The position numbers were made by a program, and so were the translations under genes. This document shows positions 1 to 12,480 of a stretch of DNA of 64,000 nt, piece by piece. Within the stretch, counting starts at the first letter, position 1; each line of letters starts with the position of its first letter. The DNA comes from Campylorhamphus procurvoides (lineage: Eukaryota > Chordata > Aves > Passeriformes > Dendrocolaptidae): assembly GCA_013396655.1 (NCBI GenBank), contig WBMV01009266.1:1010107-1074106 (forward strand). Direction: 5' to 3'. Under the pieces are notes generated by a model that ran no database searches, was not told the DNA's origin, and saw nothing but the letters and a program-made list of their open reading frames with translations.

Positions 1-3000
1 TCTAGAGTTAAGCTGAAAAGTGGTTTAAAAATCATAAGGACTGTAATCCCCCTTTCTATCTGAGTGCATTTCATTACACAGATACAAATAAATACTTTAG
101 GTCGTTTAATTCTTCCTCAACTGGTCTCAGTTATTAAAAGCACTGCAATATTCCAGAGCAATTTTCCAAAGTTTAACAGCTAAACCACTGTTTGCTCTGA
201 CTGTTACACAATAAGGAAACACACAGAATATTCTCTCCATTTAATAAATTCATATTTATCTCACTTAGCTTTATCCTTTAGGAAGCTGGGCATCTACCCT
301 AGTTATCTGGGGTCTCTCAACAACCAAAGAGAGAGGCACATCTCCAGAGCGTGATTCATCCCTCCTATCTCAAATACCTATCACATTCTGGAAGCTGATA
401 TAATTTCTCCTGTTAAAATGGATGTCTTATTTCCAATCTGAATCTGTCTAGTTTCAGCTTCCAGCTATTGGATCTTGACATGGTAGATTAGTGAGTTATT
501 TACTGTAAAAAATATCTTCTCTCTGTGCACGAAGAGTGCAAATAATCTACTCTTCAAAGAACTAAATAGATGGAGATGCCTAGTTTCCCACTGTATGACA
601 TTGTGGTTGCTCTTCAAATAAGTCTTGAGAGATAATATTTCTTATCACCCAAACTGACACAGCTGGAAAAAAATAGACAGGTTTCTAGGCACATAAGCTC
701 TTCTTTAGGTCTGACTGAGTTCAAAGTTTCTCAATGAAAAACAAATTTATTTTCATTTTTAAAAAAAAAACATTTAACTTGACAAATTAAAGCTTTGCAA
801 GCAAAGAAGCACTTCTTACATATAATTGGTACTCCAAGGTTTTAGTTCGACAAAAAGAACCACAATAGTGAGCCAATTTGTCTTCTATTACCAGGAGCCT
901 CTTTCCAGTGTGTACTCAGCAAATTCCATACATAAATGTGATGATTTAAGATCACACTCCTGAAGTTCGCAGGAATCAATGGGACTGTTTCCACTAAATG
1001 ATTTCATTGAGGTCTTTTGGTTCAATTCTCTCTACTCACAGAGGATGTGAGTATGGGCACTGAGCAGTAGTCATTAGGAAGCTGTGGTGTACGTGTAGGA
1101 CTAAAGTTCACATAAATGGTGAGAGAAAGCACACTGTTAATTTGCATTTTACTTTAAAACTCAAAGTGTATTCTAGAAACCCATGACCCTATTATCAAAG
1201 GCTAGAAGAAGATAATGAGATTCTAAATAAGCCTCTGAATAAATGAAGGTTTTCTCTCAATTATGAATGGATACATGCTTACTATTATAGAGGTGTTCTC
1301 ATGTCACTTTTCTGAGGTCTTTGTCAAAACTTTCACTTTGTCAGATGAAGGTCGAGGAGACATTTTTATTTTCACAATTACAAGCTCACTGTGAAAAAGG
1401 GTCTCTAATAAAAAAATCCATCCCCTAAGCAAAGAGATTCCGACAACTAGAGGGGACAACTTTAGAACATTTGACATTATCAGCCTCTTGGAAATGCAAA
1501 AGCATTACTTCAGCCTTACTCTCCCATCTGATCTTAAATAAGTGGATAAAGCTAATACAGATATCCCAGAATACAAGGAATTAATGGGCAAAACTAAAAA
1601 ATAAAGCTGTAGCTGTAAGAAATTGCCAACTTTTTGTATTTAATCACAGATACAAAATTAATCTAATTTTCTAAACAGTTCTCCCTGGCTTTCCTTTTTT
1701 CTTTTATTCCCTAGATTGCACAGCTTAATTTTTAAGCAAAAAAAATATCTATTTTAGTAAACCACTCAGGAAGATAACATTTTGGTGATAACAAAATTTC
1801 TGATGTGAAATTTAGAAGATATTCCAAATGTTTTCCCCAAGTCTGAGAAATAATGATACACAAAAGCAACAGGTTACTGTTGATTTAATTGCAGTAATTA
1901 ATACTGTAAGATGTATCACTGAAAGGAAAAATGTTACAAGTCATTCAGGCTGCCAGATGAGTTATGCTGGACAATACCCAACATCTGATGCTTCACAAAA
2001 TGCCAATTACTTTACCAATAATGCTCTTGTCCAAATATCCACTAAACAAAAAAATTGGGTATTAAGCAGGAATTTAATTCTCTCCCTAAAGGCCATAAAA
2101 GCATAAGACCTCTTTGCTCTTTTGTTGTGGCATAAATAATATTATTGGCAATGCTTCATTATTTCTTGAGTCTCCATTGGGTTTTCCCTGGGGCATGGCA
2201 GCTGAGACATGCTTGATTCTCTTTACATGTCTTGTAACTTGTCAACAAGCTGATGCAATTAGGACTTTTCCTTCCTGGTGGTCTGTGTGTGCGCCCGGAG
2301 TCATTGGTTTTATTTAAAGTTGGACCAGCTTTAACGTTCTTCCTGGTGACAAGTCCCACAAACCACAGGTGCAATCCAGCTCACAGCCCAGTCACAATTA
2401 TTCTGGCATATTTAGTGTGGTTTTGAACCAGCCCTTGAGTGGAATTCTTGTGTTGCTTCACAAATAGTTGCAAATGGAAATGAGCTGTTGGATTAAAATA
2501 GAAATTCATAAGCTTCTTATGAAGTAGCCCTGCTATGAATGAGGGTTGTGCTGAAAAATCCAACTATTCCTATTATATTATACACAGTAGACATCTTTCC
2601 ACCTGAATGCTCTTATCTTTTTTTGATCATATAAGACAAACAAGAAAGATACTCTGGAGTTGGAAACAAGACTAACCCCTTCAAATCCACCAATTTGAAG
2701 AGAGAAAGAGCAAGTCATTCATTTTCTATCCATTTTTTATTTAAAACTGGAACATTTATATCTCTGATGAAATATGCAGTTTTGTTTCATTGTCAGTTAC
2801 AAAGCCTTTTTATGCTGTTATCTTATTCTTTATATTCATGTATCTTTCTTTTTGAAAGCTAACAAATGACAGATTTTTAAACTGCTTCAAGTCCTTCAGA
2901 ACTCCTAGACTTTCAAGACTTTAGTTGCTTAAAGCTGTAAAAATCTGAAACTGCGATAGATATTTTAAGTGTACTTTTGCAACTTGGATTTCTGATTTTC

Positions 3001-3964
3001 AATAAAAATCCCACTCTCACATGAAAGTGGGTTTGACTCAATATAACCTATTGTGGTCAGAAATCTATCTCGGTAGTGTCACAAGCTTTAGGTGAGACTA
3101 CTTAACCATATTTTTAATTTTGAAACATGAAAAAAAATCAAAACCAAACTCAGGCTTCAGTTATTCACACTAATTTTTGGAATTCTCAGATGTTTGTATA
3201 GTCTTTATTTACCATGTATTTTATTTCTTAGCTCTATAGCTGAACAACAACAACCTGTGAGCCTTTTTCTGTGGTGTTGGAATCCTATCTACCATACATT
3301 CAATAGGAATTTTCCTTTTTGCCAATATTAAGCTGTAAGGGAACAAATAACACAGTGATTTAGTTTGCAACAGTATGTGATCACCATTACTCACACAAAG
3401 ACAACCCCTCAGGTTATGTGATATCCAAGAAAAAGCGTTTAGAAATCCCCAGAGTGTCATATTTTTACAATGGATATTCATGCAATTATTCACGTTTTGT
3501 CATGTGTACTCAATTCCGTGGTATTTTTACCACTTGTAGTAATTTCTTTCTTCTGTACCTGATGCTGCTGACTGAGACTAGAGGCTGGTTTTCCTAGGAG
3601 TGCTCCAAACTCACCAAAATGTGTTTTGGCCAGAAGGCAAGATGAACACAGAGAGGTGAAGTGATTTGTCTGTGGGCACAGGGTTTGTGACTTGAATATG
3701 TGGGTTGTAGAGCCAGGGAGGATATGGTGGTACCCGTTTTGGAGGACAGGGCCAGTGTGTGCTCCAATCATGCCATCTGTGCTGCTCAAAGGCAATAGAT
3801 GAGAGCAAACCTACCTCTTAAATGTTGTTTGGGTTAACTTCACAGTTTTGAGGACACTAATAAATAATGAATAATCCAGATAATGAAGATATGTGGAGGG
3901 AAAGAAGATATAGAAGAAAAAGAGAATTGTCCAGTGTGAAACAGTGATCGCATCAAATGCAGCA
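1..3964. other. Unique AT-rich non-coding DNA, no gene seen
   Basis: I see no exon, RNA gene or clear transposon apart from a weak MIR-like patch listed separately near 3.65 kb. Open frames are at most about 100 codons and overlap on both strands, as expected by chance in AT-rich DNA. Short A and T runs occur, for example a run of ten A near 761. An ancient CR1 or other repeat could be hidden here beyond recognition by eye. Confidence 0.6.
3640..3720 (+). repeat. MIR-like ancient SINE fragment (tentative)
   Basis: The stretch reads CAGAGAGGTGAAGTGATTTG, then TCTGTGGGCACAGG, and later AGAGCCAGGGAGG. This follows the order of the MIR core and 3' half (GAGGTTAAGTGACTTGCCCAAGG, then CACACAG, then GCAGAGCCAGGAT). 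MIR copies are ancient tRNA-derived CORE-SINEs shared across amniotes, so a decayed copy in a bird is plausible. Divergence is high and the match is by eye, so chance similarity is possible. Confidence 0.35.
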
Positions 3965-4040
3965 AGAATCATTGAGTCGTTAAGGTTACAAAAGACTTCT
4001 AAGATCATCAAGTCCAACCTTAACCCAACACTGCTAGAAA
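3965..4040 (-). mobile_element. CR1 LINE fragment, 3' end
   Basis: A short 5'-truncated CR1 lies on the minus strand. Reading the plus strand, a decayed AGAATCATTGAGTCG is followed by GGTTACAAAAGACTTCTAAG, then ATCATCAAGTCCAACC and CAACACTGCTAG. This matches the reverse complement of the CR1 3' end (GGTTGGAAAAGACCTCTAAG, ATCATCGAGTCCAACC, CAGCACTGCCAAG). The element's 3' terminus is therefore near 3965. The sequence beyond about 4040 may be a further diverged part of the same copy. Confidence 0.8.
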
Positions 4041-7000
4041 TAAAGTTCAGGCAAACCTGACTGAGACATAGTTAACAACCCCAAATAAATCTGATATCCT
4101 CAAAACCAATAAAACAGCAAACCAATAAGAGAAAAAAAGCATCATCAAAGCAAATTATCATTATTTTCCAGTGGGACCCTGATACAATATTCTGCAATAT
4201 TCATTTATAACAAATTAGACTTTTTAAAATCTACACTTATAAGAAAAAACTTTTTATATTTTTCTGAACTGAATTATTTACTGGCTGTAGAACTTCTGTT
4301 TTTTCATTTGGAAAATATCTTCTTTAAATATTTAGAAAAAATATCTATAAACAGCATGCAGTTTTAATTACAATTTATACGCTTGCATTTTAATTGCCTT
4401 TTAAACTAATTTAGCTTGTTCTTAAAGTTAATTAAACTCATTGGGGGGAAAATGTTCCTTAATTCAGTTGTGAAAATGGAGCAGATGTGGAGATGTATTT
4501 GTGATTGTGTCTATCAGTCTGAACTTATAAGAATCCTTTTAATCTTAAACTCTTTAATAGATCTTAAAACAAAATATTTCTCATATGAGCAAGGTGTCCT
4601 GTGCATTTCCTGTGTGCTTTCAACACTAAAATTATATGTGCACAGCACATTATTTTTTAATTAGTCTGTTCCTTCTAAAGTTCATTAAAGTTGGATAAAG
4701 AGGGGGATGTGATGCTGACTGTATGGTTAGAACTTTGGGTTTTGGGGACCATTCACTGTAAGTTTGCAAACATTTGAGTAATTCAAATTCAAAATCAGGG
4801 CTTAATTTGAGCAATTCTGACTTTTGCAATGAGCCTCTGGGAGGCCAGGAAGAATTCTGGTATCGAGTAGAGGGAATGCCCATTCTCAGGAGAGAAAAAC
4901 ATTAAAAATACATATCCAGCTGAACTAGAGGTCATTCTGGCATTGCAGTTCAATTCTTGACATAACTTTGAAGTGGACAGACCAATATCAGCAGCAGTTC
5001 TGCTGTTGGAGAACTCATCATGGTCTGGGCAGTGATGTCTGCAGAGTCCTGAACTCTGAGCAGTTAGTCCATGCTCAACTCAGTATTAAACTATTTGTTT
5101 ACTTCTGGTTCAGGTGCCCCTACTCCAGGCATAGACACAGCTGTCCACTGTGAAAATGAAACTGTTTGTTTAGAAAATTATGTGGGAGAAATTTAATTTC
5201 CAAATACTGATTTTTGAAGGAAAGCTCCTTCCAGCCTAATAGCCCTACCAGGTGACAAGCTTTGGTTCCTACTGTGGTAGTAGACTGTGCATAGTAGTAA
5301 CCACCAAAAAAGAAACTCAAAGCACATTTCCCTAAAGTGACCTGTTCATAGTCCTTTCCTGAAAGAATTTATTAGCTAATCAAACTAAACTATATCTTCT
5401 CTCCAGCCTGTTGTGAAAATGGTCCAGTCAAGATTTCTGATTGCAGTGGTAGTACCTGATCCATGTTAAACTACCTGGTTATTGCAGGCAATTGATCTCC
5501 TGATAGATACATAATGTTAAAACAAAAAAAAATGAATCCAAGCCTTGAAAAGGACCATTATAATGATCAGAAGTGACTCGCCCACAATGCTCATTAGTGC
5601 AGATCTTGAATGGTGTTTAACCAACATGGGCAAACAAAGAAGGATTTATTTTGAGGGTTGAAGGAGAACAATAGCCAGTGTTTCAGTCCCTTCAGAACAG
5701 TGCTGGACACCTAGAAATTCAGAAGGAAGAAAAAAAGTAAGAGAAAGAAAACCAGCCCTTTCATCCTCACTGCATCCAGCATCCGTGGGTCAGTGCTTCT
5801 GAGGTCACTGACATAGTCTTACAAGTTTTATAAAGAAAGCCTCAGTTAGCCTATGGTTCTGTTATTGCAGCAGAAACAAGCTTGCAGCTGGTTTGTTAAC
5901 TTGTTTTGATTCTGCTCTACTCTTGTTTCATTGACGTACACAAGGCTGACATCCAGAGACACTCTTCTTGGGCAGTCATGTGTATCAGGCCCGGTACACT
6001 TGCTGTCAGCTTGATAGGACTACTAAATGACTGTGCACTGATCCACAAGCAACTATTCCTCACACTGTGCAACTTGTTGGAGCTTTTATGCATACTATAT
6101 AGTGTGTGACAGCTACTTTTGTGCATGTGTAGCTGCTCATTATATACACATTTAAATTCCTTTGCAGTAGAGCCTGCCTGTATTTCACTTACAGATAAAC
6201 TTTGTTTTTTTCTCCTTTTGTCATGAGTCTTTACTTTTCATGCTCTTTGGATTTGAAAGGAATTTTTTTACAAGCTCTTTCTTTACTGACCATCCGTATT
6301 TGCGAGAACTATTTCATTAGCTGGTGCAGCATATAAACCTCATGGAATTAATCCATTCTTTCACACCCAAAAGCAAATTGAAGTCACCTTAATGCTTCCA
6401 CAAAACTGAGCTTGTACTTTTTTAGATTACTGAGCACAGAGACGTGTGTATGTCCTGTTGGAGGAGCTGTACATTTCTGCAGGCAACATTCTCTTTTGCC
6501 TTGCTGTTGGCTCATTAGACTTTCTTCTCCAGTGCTGCATCTTAAATCCATAGGCAGAGGTTCGATGGTATGTAGCTCCCTCTGAGGCAGCTAAACACAA
6601 GTGGGAGACTGACTGATATGGCATCCACCAAACCTAAAAGGGAACAGGGACCACATATTTCCTTGCCTGACAAGCTGGTGTCAGATGCCGTGGATCACCT
6701 CAGTCACACCATACAAGAGTAAGGAATCTGACCTGTTGTAAAGCTTTCTCTGGGTGTTTAGCTGCATTATGAATATTCCCCACTGCATTAGCACACCTGG
6801 TTTCATGGTGGCCCTTAGAATAAAAACCAAAGGCTGCGTGTAGAACCATGAAAGCCTATAGCCTATTGTCAGAGCATGAATTTGTGTTGCATCATGTCTA
6901 TTTAGCAACTGTGGTCTCTGTGAATAGCTGATAAAACTTTCTAATATATCTTCATAGAAACCATGGGTGTTACACAATTGCCAGCCATATCCTCCTGAGA

Positions 7001-7082
7001 GTTTGGCACCATATTTGATTATCTAGGATCCTTCTACAGTAAACAGGCACTTTAAAAAGTATTAATCTAATTTAATTTTGGG
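4041..7082. other. Unique non-coding DNA, no gene seen
   Basis: No repeat or gene is recognisable in this 3-kb stretch. Overlapping short open frames on both strands near 5.9-6.1 kb and 6.4-7.0 kb share the same bases and encode no family I know. A small perfect inverted repeat AGCTAC/GTAGCT near 6.11 kb is too short to mean anything. Confidence 0.55.
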
Positions 7083-7155
7083 GCTATCCTGTGCAGAACC
7101 AGGATATGGACTTCAATGATCCTTGTGGGTCCCTTCCAACTCAGGATATTCTATG
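7083..7155 (+). mobile_element. CR1 LINE fragment, 3' end (CR1-Y-like type)
   Basis: The last roughly 70 bases of a CR1 lie on the plus strand. They include CTGTGCAGAACCAGGATATG, GACTTCAATGATCCTTGTGG, GTCCCTTCCAACTCAGGATA and the terminal TTCTATGAG. The CCTTGTGGGTCCCTTCCAACTCAGG ending is a distinct CR1 3'-end type, unlike most other copies in the window. Strong 5' truncation is usual for CR1. Confidence 0.85.
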
Positions 7156-8944
7156 AGTGCATTATTCCAATTTAACCAAATTTTTGGGGACAGGAAAATA
7201 ATTTTTTTTCCTTTACAGGTATTTTCTCAGGTCCACTTACATTTCATAGGATACTTAATTTAGAATTCTATATTAAATACTTGCTGTTCATATTTTAATC
7301 TGGTTTTCAAGCCTTCTCAATACTTTCCAGATTTTTAGCCCATGTAAGATCAGCACAATAAAGTCATTTCTTCAGGGTCTCTAAACAGTGTTGAGGGTCT
7401 GGAATATATTAGTCCAAGGTGCCTTCATTTTGTCATCATTACAGACTTCTTTTGAATCTTCTGAGATTCCATGCTGCTGGCATCCACATTTGCCCTTGGA
7501 AAAAAAGACTGTCTTAACCTTGCTAATACTCAAGTCCCAGAGCACAAGCTGTCATGACTATGCAAGCAGTGAAATAACCACAAGGTCCCTGTAGAATTTT
7601 AGATTATTCCCTGTTTGCACATAGGTTAACTGTGATATGAAAGAAGAGAAGAAAAAATTATGCTGTACTGATTCCTAAAAAAGAGCTGGTAAGAGTCAGC
7701 ACGTAATGTCACTCATTATTAAAAGGCAAGTAATATAATTTCCTTCTGTCATCCTTTAGTGACTTCAGTGACGTTTTCATTTTCCCCTCTTTTTGACTGC
7801 TGGTCACACAAGTCATGAGCCAAGTCAGCAGTTCATGAAGTACAGTAGTTAGACCATTGCAAAGGCCAAACTTAAAGGGAACGTTTAATCTCATCTAATT
7901 TCAGACTTACATCTGTCTGAGCCATACATTTCTTCTCATTTCTAACAACTAAGAAGAAACAGCTGGGTTTAGGAAGTTTATTTTAATCCTAAAACATGTG
8001 TTATAATGAGCCATACAAGCAAGCTCCAAAAATATGGGTTTGTGTCTGACTATTAAATGCAGTTTGGACATATAGTTCAGCTATAGGTATAAGACATCTA
8101 AATTAGGGGAGATTAATTCACCTTAAACAACTTAGAAACAAAACAGAAGCAGCACTAATCAAGTCTTGTAAATCATTCAGAGAATAAACACAAGGCTTTG
8201 CTACATATCATCTTTGTTTGAATGGAGATAACCTAATGTCATTTGAAGAGAAAATACCTGAACTAGCATTTTCAACAAGCTCATATTGCATAATGTATCC
8301 CAAGTCACATAGGAAATGTCAATATGTTTTCTCTCTCCATTAACTTTAGAAGGCAATTAGAGGACTAGTTTACACTAGACAGATCACTTTTTGAAAGCTA
8401 GAAGTAAAAGAGATTAATTCTACCCTGGATGTTTGCTCTGTGGATTTATTTTTTCCAAAACTCAGGCTTGTGCTGTCATGCAGTGTGTAGTCTGGCCAGA
8501 TCTATACCACTGACTGACACTTTTTAGAGCATGTGGGCAACACAGTGTTCAAAGGCCCAAGTTCCCCTGCAGATGCAAGTGACTGGATCATTAGAACAGC
8601 CCTGATTCTGCACATTGTCTTTGTCCTGACAGCTCAGCACAGAGCTGGGGATCAGAGCCACTTCAGCATCATCTGAGAGAGCAATCTTGAGACCCCAGCA
8701 CAGGGAATTCTGCTCAGCAATATCATTTCTCCTCTCCAGCTTTCCTTACACTGAACTGTGATTGCTGCGTTTTCACTTTTGCAGCCAAAATATGCGATTG
8801 GTTCCATGGTAGGATGAAAGCATTTGAATTTTGGAGGGGGTTAAAATCAGCAAAAAGCAAATATCTAAGCAAAAAAATATATCATCTGCCTTTAATCTTT
8901 CCAGCATAATCTGCATTGCCACCAGTCAATGTCTGATAACACAG
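7156..8944. other. Unique non-coding DNA, no gene seen
   Basis: I recognise neither genes nor repeats here. The best open frames are 61-68 codons and carry no known motif. An A-rich segment near 8.87 kb (AAAAAAATATATCATC) is simple low complexity. Confidence 0.5.
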
Positions 8945-9417
8945 CACCTCGAATGTGTTACACCTCGAATCCTGTGATCAGCTTTAGGTCCCTCATGACA
9001 AGGAAGACATTGAGGTTTTGGAGCTGAGGGAGCTGAGAGTGTTTAGCCTGGAGAAAAAGAGGCTCAGGGCTGACCTTATAGCTCTCTACAACTCCCTGGA
9101 AGGAGGTTGCAACCAGGTGGGAGATGATCTTTTCTCCCAGGTAACAAGTGACAGGATGAGAGGAAATGGCCTTCAGATGTGCCAGGAGAGGTTTAGATTG
9201 GTTATTGTGGAAAATTTCATCATGGAAAGAGTGCTCAAGCCCTGGAAGAGTCTGCCCAGAGAAGTGGGGGAGTCACCAAACCTGGAGGGATTTAAAGGAC
9301 ATGTGGATGTGCCACTTGAGGACAGGGCTTAGTGGTCGGCTTGGCAGTGCTGGGTTAATGGTTGAACTCAATGATCTTAGAGGTCTTTTCCAAACTTAAC
9401 AATCCTATGATTCAATG
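8945..9417 (+). mobile_element. CR1 LINE, 3' portion with internal deletion
   Basis: A plus-strand CR1 runs from CACCTCGAATCCTGTGATCA near 8961 to the terminal CTATGATTCAATG near 9417. Recognisable blocks include CAAGGAAGACATTGAGG, GAGTGTTTAGCCTGGAGAA, CTCTCTACAACTCCCTGGA, AGGTTTAGATTGGTTATTG, and the 3' end GAACTCAATGATCTTAGAGG. Against the consensus, about 75 bases are missing near 9022, where GGAGC joins directly to TGAGGGAGCTGAGAG. The ten bases CACCTCGAAT at 8945 are repeated at 8961. This is the CACTTGGCAGTGCTGG 3'-end type, also seen at 26817, 36440 and 61020. Confidence 0.92.
9018..9332 (+). pseudogene. CR1 ORF2 C-terminal remnant
   Basis: This frame of about 104 codons preserves the C-terminal tail of the CR1 ORF2 protein (endonuclease-reverse transcriptase). 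It is visible as a lightly altered FSLEKKRLRADLIALYNSL, then LFSQVTSDRMRGNG, then an ERVLKPWKSLPREVGESPNL block matching the family's RVVKHWNRLPREVVESPSL. The endonuclease and the catalytic reverse-transcriptase part are absent because the copy is 5'-truncated. The first methionine is not a real start. It is a dead fragment with no expected product. Confidence 0.8.
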
Positions 9418-11534
9418 TCACTGTCCACAGGAAATCTATTAATCATCTGTATTGGCTTCCTAAGACACCCCATAAAGCACTAGGAGCATTTTATGGGTAT
9501 CCATCATTGGTCATGGATCATGGACCACAAAAATGGTTATTCTCAATGTTGCACTGGTCTGTCATTCAGCATTCTTGGATATCTTTCATGTATAGTTCCT
9601 GAAACTGCTATTCATTTTGTCTTTTCTGTATGGATAAGAGGTAATCTTGGTTAGTAACAATTTTCCAGTGGATCAGTAATGCATGAGTCATACATAGCCC
9701 ATATTCCAAATCTATTGATTTTTTTTTAGTTTTAGAGAGGAAAGCCACTCACTTGTATTTTAGACACAGTGGATGTCAATATTTGTCAGAACACGTTCCA
9801 TAGAGGATTTCCATACAGAATACTGCTAGGATATTTTGTGTTATGCTGGAGATTAGCTGCAGTGTATCTGTTGTAACCCCAAATTAACCCAGTTAGCAGG
9901 GAAAATTTTCTCAATCCAGTAGGGGAGGCTGTGTAAGAGCAAGAGAATAAAAAGTTTGGTTAATAACAAAGAATTAAATAACTCACTTCCACCTAACACA
10001 AACTTAGTTTTACTTTGGAATAGCCTGTTTGTTTTAAGAAGTTGATTCCAGTGTTCCCATGTTGAATCAGACCACATGTGATTTCTACTGAATACAGACA
10101 AAAGCAATTTTTACAGTTTATCATCACAATATTGATTCTGTCATATTTTCTATGATACAAGATTGATGTGGATGTTGGAAACTGCTAAAGGGAGTTCAAC
10201 ATTATGTTATATTCCAGGGAGTGGTTTATAACATATAGTGGAAAAAAACCATTTTTATTGTAGTGAATTTGAAAACTTGCCTTGTATTATAGGGAGGGAA
10301 GTGATCCATATAAATGTGTATTTGGACAGAAATTGTTCCTTTGATTAATTTAAAAAATGATAAATTGCATAACAAGGCATAGGCAACCAGGAGAAAAAAA
10401 TACCAAAAAGAAGCTAAATTAAATAAATTTGAAAAAAATTAACATCAAAATGATGAGCAGATGAGGATATTATAGCAGTTCATACCCTCTCTATTACTAA
10501 ATGTAGGTGAATATCAAAAATTCTACAGAAACCTTGACCCTGATCAATGTAGTTTTCCACTTAGATACGTAAAATTAGTTAAAATATTTAAATATTTTTT
10601 GCAACCATTATTCAATTCTTTAAACATTTTTTGGAATAAGTGTAGCTATAAATGTCACCACCTTAACAAATTCTTACAGAGCCTGTTACACACACACTTC
10701 TAATATTGTCATTTTAAGTATCATATCACATAGGCATTGAATAAATACATATATCATTAAGATGCAGCTACTTTAATATTTTTACTGTGTTAGGATAAAA
10801 GTATCCTGTTTCATCCTTAACTTCCTGCAGTTTATCAGAGTTGTGCTAAAACTGTTCTAAAAAACAACCCTGCAAAGGAAAACAAACAAAAATAACTCAA
10901 AGTTAATATTGTAGAGAGCATAGGCAATAAACTCTTCATAACTCCAGATTTTTGGTTAGATAACTGCTAGTGCACAGCTGAGATGTGTGAAAATGGGGGT
11001 TTTTTTCCATGAAAATACAAGTCAAATAAATCTGGTGCAATTGGAAAACAAAATTTCTAACAATGTATAGAACTTTTCTCACTAGCTCCACAGCTATGAC
11101 GATGGCTCCCATCAGTGAAATTGGCTTCCCAGCCTATGGATTTTTTCCTTTCCCAAACCCTTTTTAGTAGCTTTGTGAGTTTCTTATAGGCATTCTTATC
11201 CTGAAAGTACATATAGAAATATTTAGCTCCATATATATCCTGTGTATTTTTCAGCACTTAACTAATGCCCAAAGGGTGCAGTCCTCTTTGCGGTAGATGG
11301 AGAAAGGTAACCACTTCAGGAGGGATGCATGAGCTGCCCATAAGAACAATTTCAACTGATCACACCCCTAAACTGAGCATTTTAGTTCTTTTTAACTTTG
11401 GATGACAAAAAGCCAGGCCTTATTGTGCTAAATAGATTAGGGAAGCAATGTTCTCAGGAAGTTAGGGTATGAAGTTCAACATGAGCATCTCCCCTTCTCA
11501 ATTCTTCTGCTGGTCAACTTCCTTCTGATTTAGA
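9418..11534. other. Unique AT-rich non-coding DNA, no gene seen
   Basis: No gene or transposon is recognisable. The segment from about 10.2 to 10.9 kb is very AT-rich, with many short A/T runs. A minus-strand frame of 84 codons (9853-10107) has no recognisable domain and is probably a chance frame. Confidence 0.5.
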
Positions 11535-11790
11535 AAATCATAGAATATACAGAGTTGGAAGGGAATTACACATCATAAAAGTCCAGCTCCTGTCCCTGCA
11601 CAGGACACCCCAAGAAACACACCATGTGCCTGAGAGCATTGTCCAAATACTTCTGGAACTCTGTCAGGCTTGGTGCTGTGACCACTATCCTGGGGAAACT
11701 TTTCCTGTACCCAGCCATTCTCTGGGTGAAGAACCTTTTCCTCATATCCAACCTCACTCACTCCTGACACAACTTCATGTCATTACACAT
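11535..11790 (-). mobile_element. CR1 LINE, 3' portion (CR1-Y-like type)
   Basis: On the plus strand the piece opens with AAAATCATAGAATATACAGA and GTTGGAAGGGAATTACACAT, followed by CCAGCTCCTGTCCCTGCACA, CTGAGAGCATTGTCCAAATA, CTTGGTGCTGTGACCACTAT, GGTGAAGAACCTTTTCCTCA and CTGACACAACTTCATG. This is the reverse complement of the CR1 subfamily whose 3' end is also seen at 7083. Overlapping frames on both strands inside it are fragments of the ORF2 C-terminal tail or its antisense, with no intact protein. Confidence 0.9.
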
Positions 11791-11879
11791 TTCCTTCCAT
11801 ACCATTAATGCATTCAAGCAAATGAGGATCTCTGTCTTAAAACTCTTTGAAATTTATTTAATTATATTCAAAAATTAAA

Positions 11880-12110
11880 GCCATACATGAGAAAAAAGCA
11901 TTATTAGCATGCACGTTATTTTAATCCAAAACGTGGCGGAATCTTAGCTAGGCGTTTCTTGCTTTTAAACAGAAATGCATGGTACATTAAAGGCATAAAA
12001 TTTTCTTTCAGAAAGTTTACCAGGACTATATCAATGCAATGAATGACGAACACAAAACATTGTGCAAAAGGTCCCACTCATCAAATCCCTCTTGCTAGAA
12101 AAATAATGAA
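11880..12110. promoter_or_regulatory. Candidate conserved non-coding element
   Basis: This stretch keeps several CpG dinucleotides (GCACGTTATT, AACGTGGCGGAATC, AGGCGTTTCTTG, GACGAACAC) in a region where they are otherwise rare. It also carries homeodomain-like TTAATTATATTC and TATTAGCATGC words and is free of recognisable repeats. Vertebrate developmental enhancers often look like this. No conservation can be measured from one sequence, so this is only a candidate. Confidence 0.25.
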
Positions 12111-12335
12111 TGAGAACTGCTTCGTGTCCACAAACCCTCTCAGGAGAGAGAGTACATGCAGTGCCTTTAAACTGCACAATGCTGAAGGAATGACAGATCT
12201 TGAAAGCCCATCTGCCCCAGTATTTCAGCTCTTGACACGTTTGTTTTGTGGGAGTCTATTCATAAATTTTTATTTGCTGACGCTTTTCATCATAACTGTT
12301 TAAAAGTAAAAGTGCATAATCATTTTCCTTTTTTT

Positions 12336-12480
12336 AAAAAAAGCCTGGTCGAAATCTAACAAGTCAATGGGAGCTTTTCTTCCTTTGATGTCAATAGGCT
12401 TTGGATGAGACCCATACAATGCAATTTAGTGCAGCAGTTAAACATGTGCTAAAGTTCCGGGGACTTCAGGGGGGCTTTAG
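12336..12480. repeat. Possible ancient sauropsid interspersed repeat, family unassigned
   Basis: The words AAGTCAATGGGAGCTTTTCT, TTGATGTCAATAGGCTTTGG, CAGTTAAACATGTGCTAAAG and GGACTTCAGGGGGGCTTTAG resemble the paired GTCAATGGGAG / GACTTCAATGG and AAGCACATGCTTAA units. Those units recur in old dispersed repeats of turtles, crocodilians and birds. I cannot name the family with certainty, and the copy is highly diverged. Confidence 0.35.

Noticed and set aside
961..1015. AATCAATGGGACTG / ATTTCATTGAGG resembling an ancient sauropsid repeat
   Set aside because: Too short and diverged to separate from chance. No second diagnostic block is nearby.
6085..6130. Small inverted repeat AGCTAC...GTAGCT as a possible hairpin RNA
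   Set aside because: Only six paired bases. The stem is far too short for a microRNA precursor.
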